Translations under genes and position numbers: made by a program | NCBI GenBank assembly: GCA_001414345.1 | Contig: LLCB01000297.1 | Location: forward strand, 1 to 64,000 | DNA length: 64,000 nt | Direction: 5' to 3' | Source of the DNA: Hymenoscyphus infarciens | Taxonomy: Eukaryota; Ascomycota; Leotiomycetes; Helotiales; Helotiaceae | Shown: positions 12,338-22,611 of the stretch, one piece after another | Position numbering within the stretch: the stretch's first letter is position 1 | Layout of the letters: the number at the start of each line of letters is the position of its first letter | The notes under the pieces: generated by a model | The model's database searches: none | What the model was told of the DNA's origin: nothing | The model's input: the letters and a program-made list of their open reading frames with translations, nothing else

Positions 12338-12537
12338 CCCCCCTTAATTGTCTGTAATGACCCACGTTGCAGGTCCTGTGTAATGTCAAAGCGCCGAGCC
12401 AATAAGAAGAGTTGAAGTTAAAAAATAGAATGATAAAGAAGCTTCTATTAGCTAAACACCCTGACATTACCTACACAGCCTTCCCCAGATCTGACATGTG
12501 GGGGTTACAGACAGACAATTAAGAGGGGGGGGGGGGG
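12338..12537. mobile_element. Small inverted-repeat element with poly-C/poly-G tips (copy 1)
   Basis: The left side reads CCCCCC then TTAATTGTCTGTAATGA. The right side is the inverse, ACAGACAATTAAG followed by a run of 13 G. The arms continue imperfectly inward (GACCCAC against GTGGGGGTT, CTGTGTAATGTC against GACATTACCTACACAG). The unit is about 200 bp, non-coding and A/T-rich in its centre. A second, shorter member lies at 16,223-16,300. The shape is that of a MITE, but the homopolymer tips are unusual and I found no clear target duplication. Confidence 0.7.
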
Positions 12538-13234
12538 AATAAAGTCATATGTCTATTGTATTGTAATGCTCGGCAGTGCCTACTTGATGATTATTTAATT
12601 TTGTACGAAGTCGAAAGCTGTCTCGGCTAGGTGAATTGATGATTTTTCCCGAGTGACTCAAGCAATTTTTCAGGAACCGATCATCTAGAAAAGGGGGGGA
12701 AGAAAACCCTCTACAAACAAACTAAAATCGCGAAAACTTAGACACCCGTTCTGGGTAGCTGAGGGTTGAAGCCAGACAACCTATCATGTGAACTCCTAAG
12801 GCTGATTCTTATTACACCGAGTAAGTACATACCTGCGAGTGCTGGGATAGGAGGGCAAAGATTAGATACTGATAGTTAAATCCCTATTTCGTCTGTTCTT
12901 ATGAGTGATATAAAACATTTCTACTATTTAATGAGTGACTTGAGTACGTGGGGTTTAATAACGAATGCAGCAAGATCGTGACTTGACTTTTTGACCCTAA
13001 ACCAACGCCCAAGAATGCACAAGAGTGGTATAAATCGAGACCTATGACTAAAATACAAAGACAAACACCAAGATAAATATCTCCTTCTCATGAGATTGCG
13101 CTAAGCGAGTGAGCTGGAGGGCTTTCAACTTTTCATTTAGGTTTCCAACGGCTGTACAATATGAGATATCATTGCTTTATGGAGGCTAGAATAGGAGCAA
13201 TATTTTCGACAAACTTGTGGAATTCTGTCGTTCG

Positions 13235-13240
13235 TTTATT
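13235..13240 (-). promoter_or_regulatory. Candidate poly(A) signal of the transcription factor gene
   Basis: AATAAA on the minus strand, about 20 bases after the TGA stop (13,260-13,262). It fits the position of a 3'-end signal, but fungal signals are loose, so this is only a candidate. Confidence 0.4.
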
Positions 13241-13259
13241 GATGTGGGAATATCTGTGC

Positions 13260-15052
13260 TCATGTATTGATTGCTTCGTCCATCAACATCCTGCCTCTAA
13301 GACCTGCTGGCATCATTCTGCGAGCCAGCAAAAAACCACCCTTGTCTGCCATCTCATTGAATAGCCTCTGGCAGTAGTTCCATTCTCGAGTACCCTCTCC
13401 AAAAATTTCGAAGGTGTTTCGGAGAGGGAACATCAAGAAAAAGTACCCCCCATTTCTGTGCGGTTCCAACAAATGGTACGGGATTGATCGCAAAAATTCC
13501 ATTGCTATATCTTGCAGTGTTTTGGGATCGCCGGGAAGGAGGAGGATGGGATTTGTTCGAGTGATTGGGACATTGGCGGCTATTGATGTGGAGGAAAAGT
13601 TTGGTCCCATCAATATACGTCCCATCCGGTATAGAGTAAGTAAGCATGTGTGGTAAAGACAATTTTCCACTGCTCGTGATAACTCCGTGTAGTAAATTGC
13701 TTGAGTAAAAGGCAAATCTGGATCCGTAACTTGAACAAGATATGCGCAATTCGGATATTCGGCTTCCCAGGCTGCTCTCCAGTTGTAAAGACTCTGAATA
13801 TGTGTCGCTACATCGGCGCACAAATTATTGAAGTCCATAGATGTGGCTCTTAAACCGGTCCGCAGAGCTTCCATGTCCTCAAGAAGACCAGCTAGATAAC
13901 ATTTTATGTCACAAAGTTGTATGTGAAGGTTTTTGAGCTTCGGTTCCTTGAGCCATGGTATCGTTTGCCAGTCGGGATTTTCGAGAAAACATCGTTTCTT
14001 CGATTCCATGTCATGGTGCATGATTCCCATTCGGGCAGTTGCGAAGACGTCTAACGCTGGCCGTGTCTGGAATCGTTCCGCCCCCCATTGTTCGATTAGC
14101 CTCTGTACACCACCGAGATGTTGTATCATGCCACCACGATAAGAGGCAAACATCTAGCAGCGTGTTAGCTTGAAAGTTCAAGCGATGAATCCAAACATTT
14201 GGAACAATCTTGCATATTAACCCAGATTTTAGGACAATCATGTTCAATTGTTCCAAATACCTGCTTAACAACTTCGATTCTTCTATAGAGTTTGAACAAC
14301 TAGCGCTTTTTGCTACCGGTCCACCGTGAGAAATTCTTAGAGGAACTAGGAAGGATTGTACACAAAGTAATGACAGAGGATCTTACTGACCTCATATATG
14401 ACTAAAGATAGCACGTTGGTAAGTGTGGATAGCGTAAATGCCTTGGGATCTTTCAAATCTCGTCCCAATAAAAGCAGGGTCTTGCCATAAGATATAGCTC
14501 CAGCGTTAATACTTTTTATGTCATGGTGCATCCGGCCAAAATAAATGCTACTCAGCGCATCGACGGCTTGGGTTGTTGTGCAGCTGTCTTGTCCCCGGTA
14601 TTCACGCATGACCCAGGGTATAAACATTCTCCATCCTGAAAACAATTCATTTTGCATGAAAGTCAACCTAACAGTGGTTTCGTTTCCTGCCAAAGAAAGT
14701 GATGGTGGAACATGCGCTGCCGCCTTGAGTTGGATTGCGAATTGATTTCGACGATTCGATTTGAGCCTTTCTTGCTCAGCTTGAACGGACTCCAGGTAGG
14801 CTTGTCGTTTAACTTGAACGCGTTTCTGTGCTCGGGCCTTTTCGTCCACGAACTTGAGGTCTCGGTCATAGCCTTCACAAGAAATCTTTGCTTTGGCACA
14901 TCTTTCACATTTCGGATGAACCTCATCACATTTGACACGCCGACGGCGGCAGGTGTGACAGCCTAACAAGAGTTAGCAAAAGAGAGGGTAAATATGTTCT
15001 GGGACTGATTTTGTAATCACTTACCTCTAGAACGACCCCCAACGCCTACCAT
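13260..15052 (-). CDS. Zn2Cys6 fungal transcription factor, three exons
   Basis: The proposed exons are 15,052-15,025, 14,962-14,391 and 14,153-13,260, giving 497 residues. Residues 7-38 form a binuclear zinc cluster: RSRGCHTCRRRRVKCDE and then CERCAKAKISC, spaced CX2CX6CX6CX2CX6C (Cys 11, 14, 21, 28, 31, 38). A basic linker follows. The C-terminal part resembles the middle region of fungal zinc-cluster regulators (LVIYE..., QHLGGVQRLIE, GAERF). The protein should bind DNA in the nucleus; its targets are unknown. Intron 1 (62 bp) starts GTAAGT, has a GCTAAC branch site and ends TAG; it places the conserved RSRG upstream of the cluster, which is why I chose the start at 15,052. Intron 2 (237 bp) starts GTCAGT, contains CTAAC and ends CTAG; joining there keeps the frame. 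The intron 2 donor is atypical, so that junction is less certain. No neighbouring gene suggests a pathway. Confidence 0.9.
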
Positions 15053-16222
15053 ATTCCTCCTTGGTGGGTGAGTCTTGTACGGTTGAATCAATAAGGCTGA
15101 AAGTCAGGGAAAAGAACTCTTTTTGCATTAAAATTCGAGGACGACTATCCTCAAAAGTACTGCGAATATCTGTGCTTTTCAATACGAAAGGCTTCCTGCT
15201 TTACGTTGCGCAGATAGGAATGAGTGCTGCAGGCGTTGTCGTGGACGACAAGAGAGTCCGATGATACGCTGCCAAAACAAGACCCCAAGGTTCGAATTTC
15301 ATTCAGCCACAATTTGTTGTTTCGTGTCCAAAGGAAGGAACCAAAGGAGACTTGCGGAGAATTTTTTGATCCTCTTCCTGTTTGTTCGGTACTGTTGGAT
15401 TTGATAAAGAGGGGGAAGGTGAAACGAGGCGCTACTTGCAATGAATCTAGACAGAGTGGTGAGTGAGCCTGCATCACTGCGGCACAGCTGAGGACCTCGA
15501 GGTCAGCCTGCATCCGTTGACACGGCGGGATTGCCTTGAAAAGTGGGACTAGTGCTCTTTTAGTCAGCTTTCTCCGGACCAGCCCACCGCCAACCTTACA
15601 CTGCATATTCTTTTTTCCTCCATCTGACTGGAGGAGCCTCCCCCTTACTATATGTATGTCATATCAGTACCACATAGTCTCCTTCTCGTACCTTCTTACC
15701 AATTATGATAGCTGTATGTAAATATCGCGTGTGGGTTTTTTTCCCTCCCCCTGTTCTCGCTTAATTGGTTGGTTCGTTCCCATTTATAGCAGAACCTGAT
15801 GGCGCAGCAGGGACGCAGCTGCATATTATAGCCAATGGCACCGGTACCTCCCAATTGTTTACTCTCTATGGTTTGAATCAACTATTCAATTTTGGAAGTG
15901 TTACAAAATCTGGTGCGTTCGCCTTACCGGCACTCAGTCACTGAAGTCCCGGAAGGCTAGGACATTACCCTGAACGACATGTTTTCCGCACGTGTATATG
16001 GGGGCGCAGCGGTTACAGTAAACGTCGAGAGATTAACCTTAAAATGTTGCACCTCACTCTCACCCAACGCTTAATTGGGACCCTACCACCAAAAAGAGAT
16101 AAGTTTCACGAGCTCTTTCTTACCTTATATTTCCATACCCCTTCGCGATATTCTCTCTAGCTTTAGAGTCGTATGAAAAGAATCCCCCAACAAGACAAGA
16201 CAGAGAGCGAGGCCTCATTACT
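15053..16222. other. Upstream region of the transcription factor gene
   Basis: This holds the likely promoter and 5' leader of the minus-strand regulator. A 151-codon minus-strand frame (15,151-15,606) lies in it but has no recognisable domain, ends just upstream of the regulator's start, and overlaps an opposite-strand frame; I take it as untranslated or chance sequence. No clear TATA element could be assigned. Confidence 0.45.
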
Positions 16223-16300
16223 CCCCCCCCTTTAATTGTCTATAGATTCCACTGGCATTTCACAGCCAAACGACCCTTGCATATGACAGATAATTAAGGC
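16223..16300. mobile_element. Small inverted-repeat element with poly-C tip (copy 2)
   Basis: Eight C then TTTAATTGTCTATAGA on the left; on the right GACAGATAATTAAGG, the inverse of CCTTAATTATCTGTC. The tip sequence is the same TTAATTGTCTGT core as in the element at 12,338-12,537, but the body is only about 78 bp. It is probably an internally deleted relative. Confidence 0.6.
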
Positions 16301-16922
16301 ACGGCCGCTCTACCAAAACCTTAATCTTTATATTATATTACAGCGTATTACAAGGCCAAATAAAGCCGCAGAAATATAACAAAAATTCTAATCGACCCCT
16401 AGAGCCGTCTTAAAGTCTTATAACTTTTTAATAACTGGTTGTGGTTGCATCGAAGTAGAAGCTGGTGTGCCTCAAACCGGCAGGTTATTTCTCCCCCTGA
16501 GAGGCCGGGAGTAGGAGGTCGGGGTGATCGCAGCTTAGCTAATTGACGACCGTCGATCTTACCTGCAACGCCACCAATCTCAATCCTAACAGCCTCAAAC
16601 CACGATTTTGCATGACGTTGGATCCTAATGCTAATATGCCACGTTTCTAGAACAATTCTTTTGTTTCAAGTGAACATACTATGGCGCGATTGGGCACTAA
16701 AACATTCCCCCTGGCCATGTTTGCATGCTGGATTCGGCGGTGTTGTTTCCTAAAGAGGCAATCTCTGGAACCCCGGTTTTTGGGTTCTGGATTTTGGAAG
16801 AAACCCGTACTTATCCTGTGGGAGTTTCGACATACTCCCGAGCTGGGGGCGAATCGGACTGAGGCCTCAAAGGTATTTATTTATAATTGTATTTTTTGCA
16901 GATACGAGCCACGAGTTACTCA

Positions 16923-16945
16923 CCCCCCCCCCCCCCCCCCCCCCC
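16923..16945. repeat. Homopolymer run of 23 C
   Basis: An uninterrupted C run followed by AAAAAA. It lies inside a 122-codon plus-strand frame (16,681-17,049) that would read Pro repeats across it; that frame shows no domain. Exact length may be affected by sequencing. Confidence 0.85.
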
Positions 16946-18773
16946 AAAAAATACTTTTAAGGTTCTCGGGACCGAATACTAGGATTGATTCAGGTCACCC
17001 CATTCTTGAAGTTTCCGAAATTGCGGCGTCATTGAACGTGCCCAGTTAGAACATTAAGAAATGAAATGCAAGATCGAGGAATGAATTGGAAGTTTCGAAC
17101 TTTAACTCACAGCACGGAGGTCTTTTGATGCGCCCATACGAGTTTATCTCCTAATATCGATTCGATTGGAACAATTCGTGAAAGTCAAATTTTGTTTGTG
17201 AGTCTCACGGTCCCTATTATGCGGCTGGGTAACGAATGCTAGATATTGAATTCTGGATATTGAAGGGGTCATTTTGATGTTGTAACAGAATTCACATTAT
17301 GCTGTTCAACTTGAACAACACCCCACTCTTGCGGTGAAACAAAAGAGCAGTGGGATGGTAAGTGCCGATGAGGATTGAGCAAATCTCGACCTCAAAGGTA
17401 CTCTTCCACTGTTCCACTTTTTGGATTCTGTCCACACATGTTAACAGCTTATCTTATCAAATCAACCCTGAAGCTCGTGGACTACACAAGTTTAAGGGGT
17501 TACTGTAGAAAGCCTCATTTTCTTAGACTTTAGAATCCCGTGTTGTCTCCAATCCTCCATTACCGCTGCAATTACAGTAGATTCATGAACCAGAAAGGGT
17601 TACGTGCTTACGGAGGTACAGCGATTGTAACCCCTCACCCCTGCTCTCAGTTCTAGGAAGCTAGATTATCAGCAAACCTCAACGAAAGAAGTTGATTTAA
17701 AGACTAGAATAATTCTTAAATAGTTTTCTACAATCGGGTCTTTTTTTGTAAGTTCTTACTACGTTGTTGTTGTGATGCGGTGTGTTGAAGTCGGTTGGAC
17801 AGGGGTGAGAAGTTACAATACTGAACCGCTGTACCTCCGTAGCTATCGAGTATGTGTTCGGTTGGAGGACCTGATTATGGGGTGTGACGAACATTATGCC
17901 GATTTCAATTCCCGGAATGGATTTAATGTAATTGGCCTTTCAAAGAGCCACGACCAGCTTCAAACGTGGACGTTATGGCAACGTTTAACGATTTCTCAAT
18001 TCAGCTTTCTGATCCTACAATTTTGATATGAGAATGAGGAGTTTCATTGGTAGTGTGTTGAATGACTTCAGTTCACTAGTCACCACAAACTCAACTCACT
18101 TGTCGACTATTTGCGAAAAATACCGCGTAAGAATATTCTAAACCCATTTTACATTGAGAGGAACTTCCAAGCCTAGACCAGTTTTGAACACCCTGCTTTG
18201 GGTTTCCCTGATTTTGTCTTCTATTGCGATGCCAGCATGGTACTATCAGTAGAGTATTATTAAGCGAGTTTATTTCCCTACACTTGAATGTCTTGCGATC
18301 AAACACTAATTCAAGTTTTCATTACAGTTTTTACAGGGCTCTTGGAAATTTTTCTAATTGGGTTTTGCAAGCTTACTTCAACCTGGTGCCCGGCCATGTC
18401 ATTCAACTCTCACAAATCCACTAGGCCAAGTTTTAGTAAGAGGAAGGGAATATGATACATAAGCCTCCAAAAAAAGAAATGGCACATCATCTCCCAAAGT
18501 GGGCGTTAGGGTAGCATCGAGATGCGGGCCCAAGAAAGTTGCGTTAAATTCTTCCTTGTTTTGATTCGGTAAGAAGGCATCAAATCCTTCAGGCTGTTTA
18601 ACCGCGTGCGTCGGCGTATGCATGGCCAACACAGAGCAACCAACACAATGGGGCACCACAGGCATACTTTTCCTACCCTCCGTAAGGCCGTGCCCTTGAT
18701 AAAGACACCGCTCTTACGTGGCTTCTTTGGTATAAAGGACGTGTATAAATCCATAGCTTATATATGCCCCTAT
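16946..18773. other. Normal-composition DNA, no supportable gene
   Basis: Only short overlapping frames occur. One minus-strand frame (18,399-18,665, 88 codons) contains protein-like stretches such as FLGPHLDATLTPTLGDD, but I recognise no family. It lies next to the chromovirus insertion at 18,779, so it could be the remnant of a truncated gene. Confidence 0.4.
17609..17843. repeat. Imperfect inverted repeat, about 235 bp overall
   Basis: TTACGGAGGTACAGCG, then ATTGTAACCCCTCACCCCTG, at about 17,611-17,645 recurs inverted at about 17,803-17,843, where the same blocks are separated by a few extra bases. The roughly 155-bp loop is AT-rich. It could be a MITE or foldback element. Only this copy is visible. 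Confidence 0.6.
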
Positions 18774-18778
18774 AAAAG
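18774..18778. repeat. Target-site duplication AAAAG, left copy
   Basis: AAAAG directly precedes the left end of chromovirus C (18,779) and recurs at 27,882-27,886 directly after its right end. A 5-bp duplication is normal for Ty3/Gypsy integration and shows that both element ends are original. Confidence 0.93.
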
Positions 18779-19255
18779 TATAACGGCACGAAATACACAC
18801 AACTACAGTAGAGGCATGTAGGAGTGCGTATGGTAGAATAACGTATGTAGATGCTAGGCACTAATACGGAAGAAAATAATAACTATCTCTCTACTATACT
18901 AAATATAAACGTCTATATATAAGAAGGTTAGAAGCTTCTAAGTTCTAATAATAATAATAACTAAGCCCTGCCTAATATAGCTAATACTAAATAATAAGAG
19001 CTAAAAAGCTAAATATATAACCTCTAATCCTTTAAAAAGCTAAATATATAATATCTAAACCTTAATCTCTTCTATATATAAATATTAGATATTAATACCT
19101 TTAACACTTTACTTATATAAGTATTAGTTATTCGTAATCTCGGCCTTAGAGGTATTAGAGGTATTAGTACTACTTAAAGGTATTAGCAGTTTTACGAATA
19201 CTAATAATTTAGAATAGTGCTATTATATAATAATCTAGGATAGTATACTATTATA
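18779..19255 (-). repeat. 3' LTR of chromovirus C
   Basis: 477 bp. The left end TATAACGGCACGAAATACAC corresponds to TATAATAGTACAAAATATAT in the other LTR. The first roughly 85 bases (18,779-18,862) keep CA, TG and CG that are mutated in the other two LTRs, so they show a near-original sequence. The right end CTATTATA meets the polypurine tract. Confidence 0.95.
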
Positions 19256-19270
19256 TCCCCTCTTCTTTAA
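19256..19270 (-). other. Polypurine tract of chromovirus C
   Basis: On the plus strand TCCCCTCTTCTTT directly follows the 3' LTR; on the element's own strand it reads AAAGAAGAGGGGA. This is where plus-strand DNA priming would start in reverse transcription. Its position confirms the minus-strand orientation. Confidence 0.85.
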
Positions 19271-19829
19271 AAAGACTTATTCTAAGTCTTTAGTTAGCAA
19301 TCAGCATAGTATTAGGTTAATTAAAGTATTATTTGTTTTTTTATTATAAAGAATATAACTTATCTTACTATTATAGTATCTAGTAGTTAAGGTAGGGTTA
19401 ATAGCTAGTAGTATTATTATTTAAGAGCTAATCGCTCTTTATTTACTACTATATACTATATAATAATAAGATATAAACAAAAGAGAAGCTAATAATTAGC
19501 TAGTAGGTAGAAAGTAGTATACTACTATAGAGTTATCGTATTCTTACTATTATTATATATTATAATAGTAATTATTAAGTAATAAATAATAATTAAAAAG
19601 TAATAGCTATTATTATAAGTAGTATATTAGTAGGCGACTTTTCTCTAATTCTAACTTCTCTTCTTCTTTTCTTTTTATCTAAATAACATAAATAGTAAGA
19701 ATACCTTCTAATTAGGTATATCCTTATATACTAACTTATCTCCTAGAATATATATATATATTATATATATATATAAAAGTAAGTTTTTCCCTTCTTAATT
19801 AGACCTAATTTAAGACTAATCTAATATAG

Positions 19830-20560
19830 TAAAATGCCTCTTCTATATCCTCTTAGTATACTTCTAGCTACCTACTAAGTCTACTATATTTAGTATCTTT
19901 AAGTAAAATCTTAGAATAGAGATTATATATACGCTTTTAAGAAGCTAAAGTTAAAGAAGTATAAGTACTATATTAAGTAGAATACTATATATATCCTAGT
20001 AAGTTTAATTCTAAATATATACTAAATCTATTCTAACTTAGATAGTTGCTATGGTTTATTAGAAAGGAGTTTAATATACTTAAGAGTAAGAAGGAGAAGA
20101 GGGAGATTAAGAAGGCTACTAAAGCCTTAGATAAGGTATTAGTTATTACTAGTATAGAGGTACTAAAGAATAGTTTAGAGGTATAGTTTACCCTTTTAAA
20201 AGAGACTTAGGCACTTCGTACTAAGGTTACTATAAGTACTTCTTACTTATTAGAAGGGTTTTAATTACTAATATTTAATAGTCTTTATACTATACTATAG
20301 AGAGTAGAACCTCTATCTAAACCTAGGTTTAGGTCCTCTTTAAAGCCTATCTAAAGAGTTTATAAGCGTCTTCTCTAAAGCTAGTTATAAGAGGTCGCTA
20401 AGGTAAGAAGCGTCTCTATAAGGAGGAGGTAGTAAAGGAAGAGCTAATTTAGGCTTTTTATACTTAGAAGGGTAGAGAGGAGAATAATAAGTTAGAGGAA
20501 GGAGAGGCTATAGCTTAAAAAGGGTTAGTAGGCCCTATTTTAATAGTAACTTAGTCTTAG
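19830..20560 (+). pseudogene. Antisense reading-frame relic between chromodomain and 3' LTR
   Basis: On the strand opposite to the retrotransposon genes a frame is nearly open from about 20,055 to 20,420, with stops only at TAG or TAA positions. It reads SKKEKREIKKATKALDKVL, then LLKET and LEGF, a charged coiled-coil-like pattern, and further right another charged stretch (KKRLYKEEVVKEE). I do not recognise it. It could be an antisense gene of this chromovirus family or the tail of a DNA transposase inserted in it. Confidence 0.5.
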
Positions 20561-20689
20561 TTCTTTACTTTATTAATTTTAAATATTCTTACTAGTTAGT
20601 GTTTTATCTTAGGTTTTTATTATAAGTTCCTTATTAAGAGTAACTAGAATTAGAAGATATTAATATTATAAATTAATTCTTTTACTTAA

Positions 20690-20960
20690 TTCTTATCTAA
20701 TTCCTATATATTAAGCTATTTAAAGAAGTATTAGAGTAGTTCTAGCTCTTCTAGATATTTAGTATAAAAGTCTCTTAGATAATATAGTAAACCTTAAAAA
20801 TTATCTATAAGATACTAAGTAGGATCTAAATTATATCTAACCTATTTTACCTAGTATTATAGCTATCTTTTAAAAAGTCTACTACTAAGTATTTCTTATA
20901 TCTTCTATTCTTATATACCTTTAATAATATCTAGTAGAGGCTCTAAAGCCTCTTATTCTA
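20690..20960 (-). pseudogene. Chromodomain of chromovirus C (RIP relic)
   Basis: The frame reads EILSSRLFKR, then YLIDNF and LYYLRDFYTKYLEELE. This matches the EILDSR..RG.LQY.VKW.GY....TWEP..NL pattern and the NF.GS...L.EFH.KYPE tail seen at the C-terminus of fungal chromovirus integrases. Aromatic-cage residues cannot be judged because Trp codons have become stops. Confidence 0.8.
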
Positions 20961-21565
20961 GTAAAAGGGTGTTTAGATCCTTTAAAAGTATATTAAGAGT
21001 AAAAACATTATAAATTAATAAGCTTTTAAGAAGTTTTAGCTTATAGAAGTATCTTATACTTTCTAATATTTTAAAAGGTCTTATCTACTATTTAGTAAGC
21101 TTTTAGCTAAGACGATTTATCTTAAGATTCTTAGTAAATAAGTAGACTTTATCTCTAATATCCTAGTTAATAGCTTTTTAATACTAGTTTATACTATCCT
21201 CTATCTTTTTCTAAGCCTTACCTATATTATTTTTAGCTATTCTCTAAGTAGAGTATATATATTAGGCTACTTTTACTACCTTATTATAGTTAAGTTGTTT
21301 CTAGAGAATAGAAGTCTTTAGTATATTCTAGTCTTATAAAGTTTTTAAGTTAAGTCTAAACTTAAGCTAATAAGAGGTTATACTAATAGATAAGTATAAA
21401 AGTATTATTTATACTCTATCTATTAAAAGGATTAATTTACTTTAGTTATCTTAATAGTAGGTTATAAAAGGCCTTAGTCTTTAATTAATATATTAGTTTA
21501 TTATCTCTATCTATTTATCTATCTATTTATAATAGGTAGTACTAAGCTTAAGCTTAATACTAATT

Positions 21566-22611
21566 TGTGACGTATTTTTGAGTTGAAAACGCTCTAAGGA
21601 GCTTAAATTTAGAAGGTGAAAACTCTGCTATATATATAGAGAAAAGAGGTTACGTAAGACCCCTCTTTTTCTATAATATACCCCTTAGGTCTAGGAGACA
21701 ACTTCCTAGGCTTATAAACTTAAACTAGATTATAAAAGAACCTCTTAACTATATTGTCCTCTATTCCTGCTCTAGATCCTGTAGAGCTATGTAGATTACT
21801 TTAAACTCTTAAATAGTAATTCTAGATAATATTTAAGAGTAAAGTTCTACTTCTAAATCCTGTTCGACTTCCTCTCTTATACTCTAGTACGTTATTAGCT
21901 CTAGCTTTAGTAAAGATAGTAAGTAGCGTTTATAGATGTGGTAGCTTATAGTTAGCGTTGTATTTACTAGCTTTGTAAAGTACTAGGCTTCTAGATATTC
22001 AAAGTATTCGAGCACCTCTTAGAGTGGCTAGCGCGCTACTAGGCTTTTAGTTTAAATGCCTTCTATAAAGGGCTTTATATAAGCTCGTTGAGAGTAAGCT
22101 GCTAAATTAAAGTATACCTACTCGAGTAGGGCTTTCGCTATATTCGAATTCGAGAGCGTCTTATAAGAGAGTCCTGTCTACGCTTATTAGAAGAGTTCTT
22201 ATTTGTGCTCGTTAGAAGAGTCTTATATTCAAAGTTAGAAGAGCTCTCTTATTATTAAGAGTAAGTATTAAGGGGTTGGTTACGCTAGCCAACAGCGGAG
22301 AGTGTTCTAAATACATTATAATACGTTATATAAGTAGAAGACAAAGTTATAAGAGTATACTATAAGTATAAAGTACACTATATATGTAAACCGAGCTTAT
22401 AACTATGACGTATTTTTAGGTTAAAAACGCTCTAAGGAGCTTGAATTTAGAAGGTGAAAACTCTGCTATATATATAGAGAAAAGAGGTTATATAAGACCT
22501 CCCTTTTTCCGTGACATGAAAACACTCTAAGAAGCTTGAATTTAGGAGGTGAAAACTCTGCTATATATACAGGGAAAAGGGGTTACGTGAGACCCCTCTT
22601 TTTCCGTGACA
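21566..22611 (-). mobile_element. TRIM-like element (short LTRs, non-coding) nested in integrase
   Basis: This 1,046-bp unit is flanked by the 5-bp repeat TAATT (21,561-21,565 and 22,612-22,616). It has 113-bp terminal repeats at 21,566-21,678 and 22,404-22,516, with TGTGACG and CCGTGACA ends, plus a partial third repeat at 22,517-22,611 in tandem. The 725-bp centre has no open frame. Next to the right repeat the minus strand reads GTTATAAGCTC, two transitions away from GTTATGAGCCC, the complement of the anticodon region of initiator Met tRNA; this suggests half-tRNA priming, known from Copia elements. It keeps more CA and TG than its host, so it probably arrived after most of the RIP. Confidence 0.85.
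22517..22611 (-). repeat. Partial extra terminal repeat of the TRIM
   Basis: A 95-bp copy of the 113-bp repeat lacking its first 18 bases, joined directly to the full right repeat. It is the least mutated of the three copies (it retains GTTACGTGAG and CCGTGACA). The target duplication lies outside it, so it was part of the element when it inserted or arose by later tandem duplication. Confidence 0.8.

Noticed and set aside
13354..13821. 155-codon minus-strand ORF inside the regulator
   Set aside because: Another frame of the third exon of the zinc-cluster gene, which has the better supported protein.
15151..15606. 151-codon minus-strand ORF upstream of the regulator
   Set aside because: No domain, overlaps an opposite-strand frame, and lies in the likely promoter or leader of the zinc-cluster gene.
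16681..17049. 122-codon plus-strand ORF with a Pro run
   Set aside because: The Pro run is a 23-base C homopolymer; the rest shows no recognisable domain or codon pattern.
18399..18754. Overlapping minus-strand ORFs next to the chromovirus border
   Set aside because: Parts look protein-like, but two frames compete and nothing is recognised; kept only as a possible gene remnant in the region note.
21566..22611. The 113-bp repeats as solo LTRs of chromovirus C
   Set aside because: They differ in sequence from the 477-bp LTRs and have their own TAATT target duplication.
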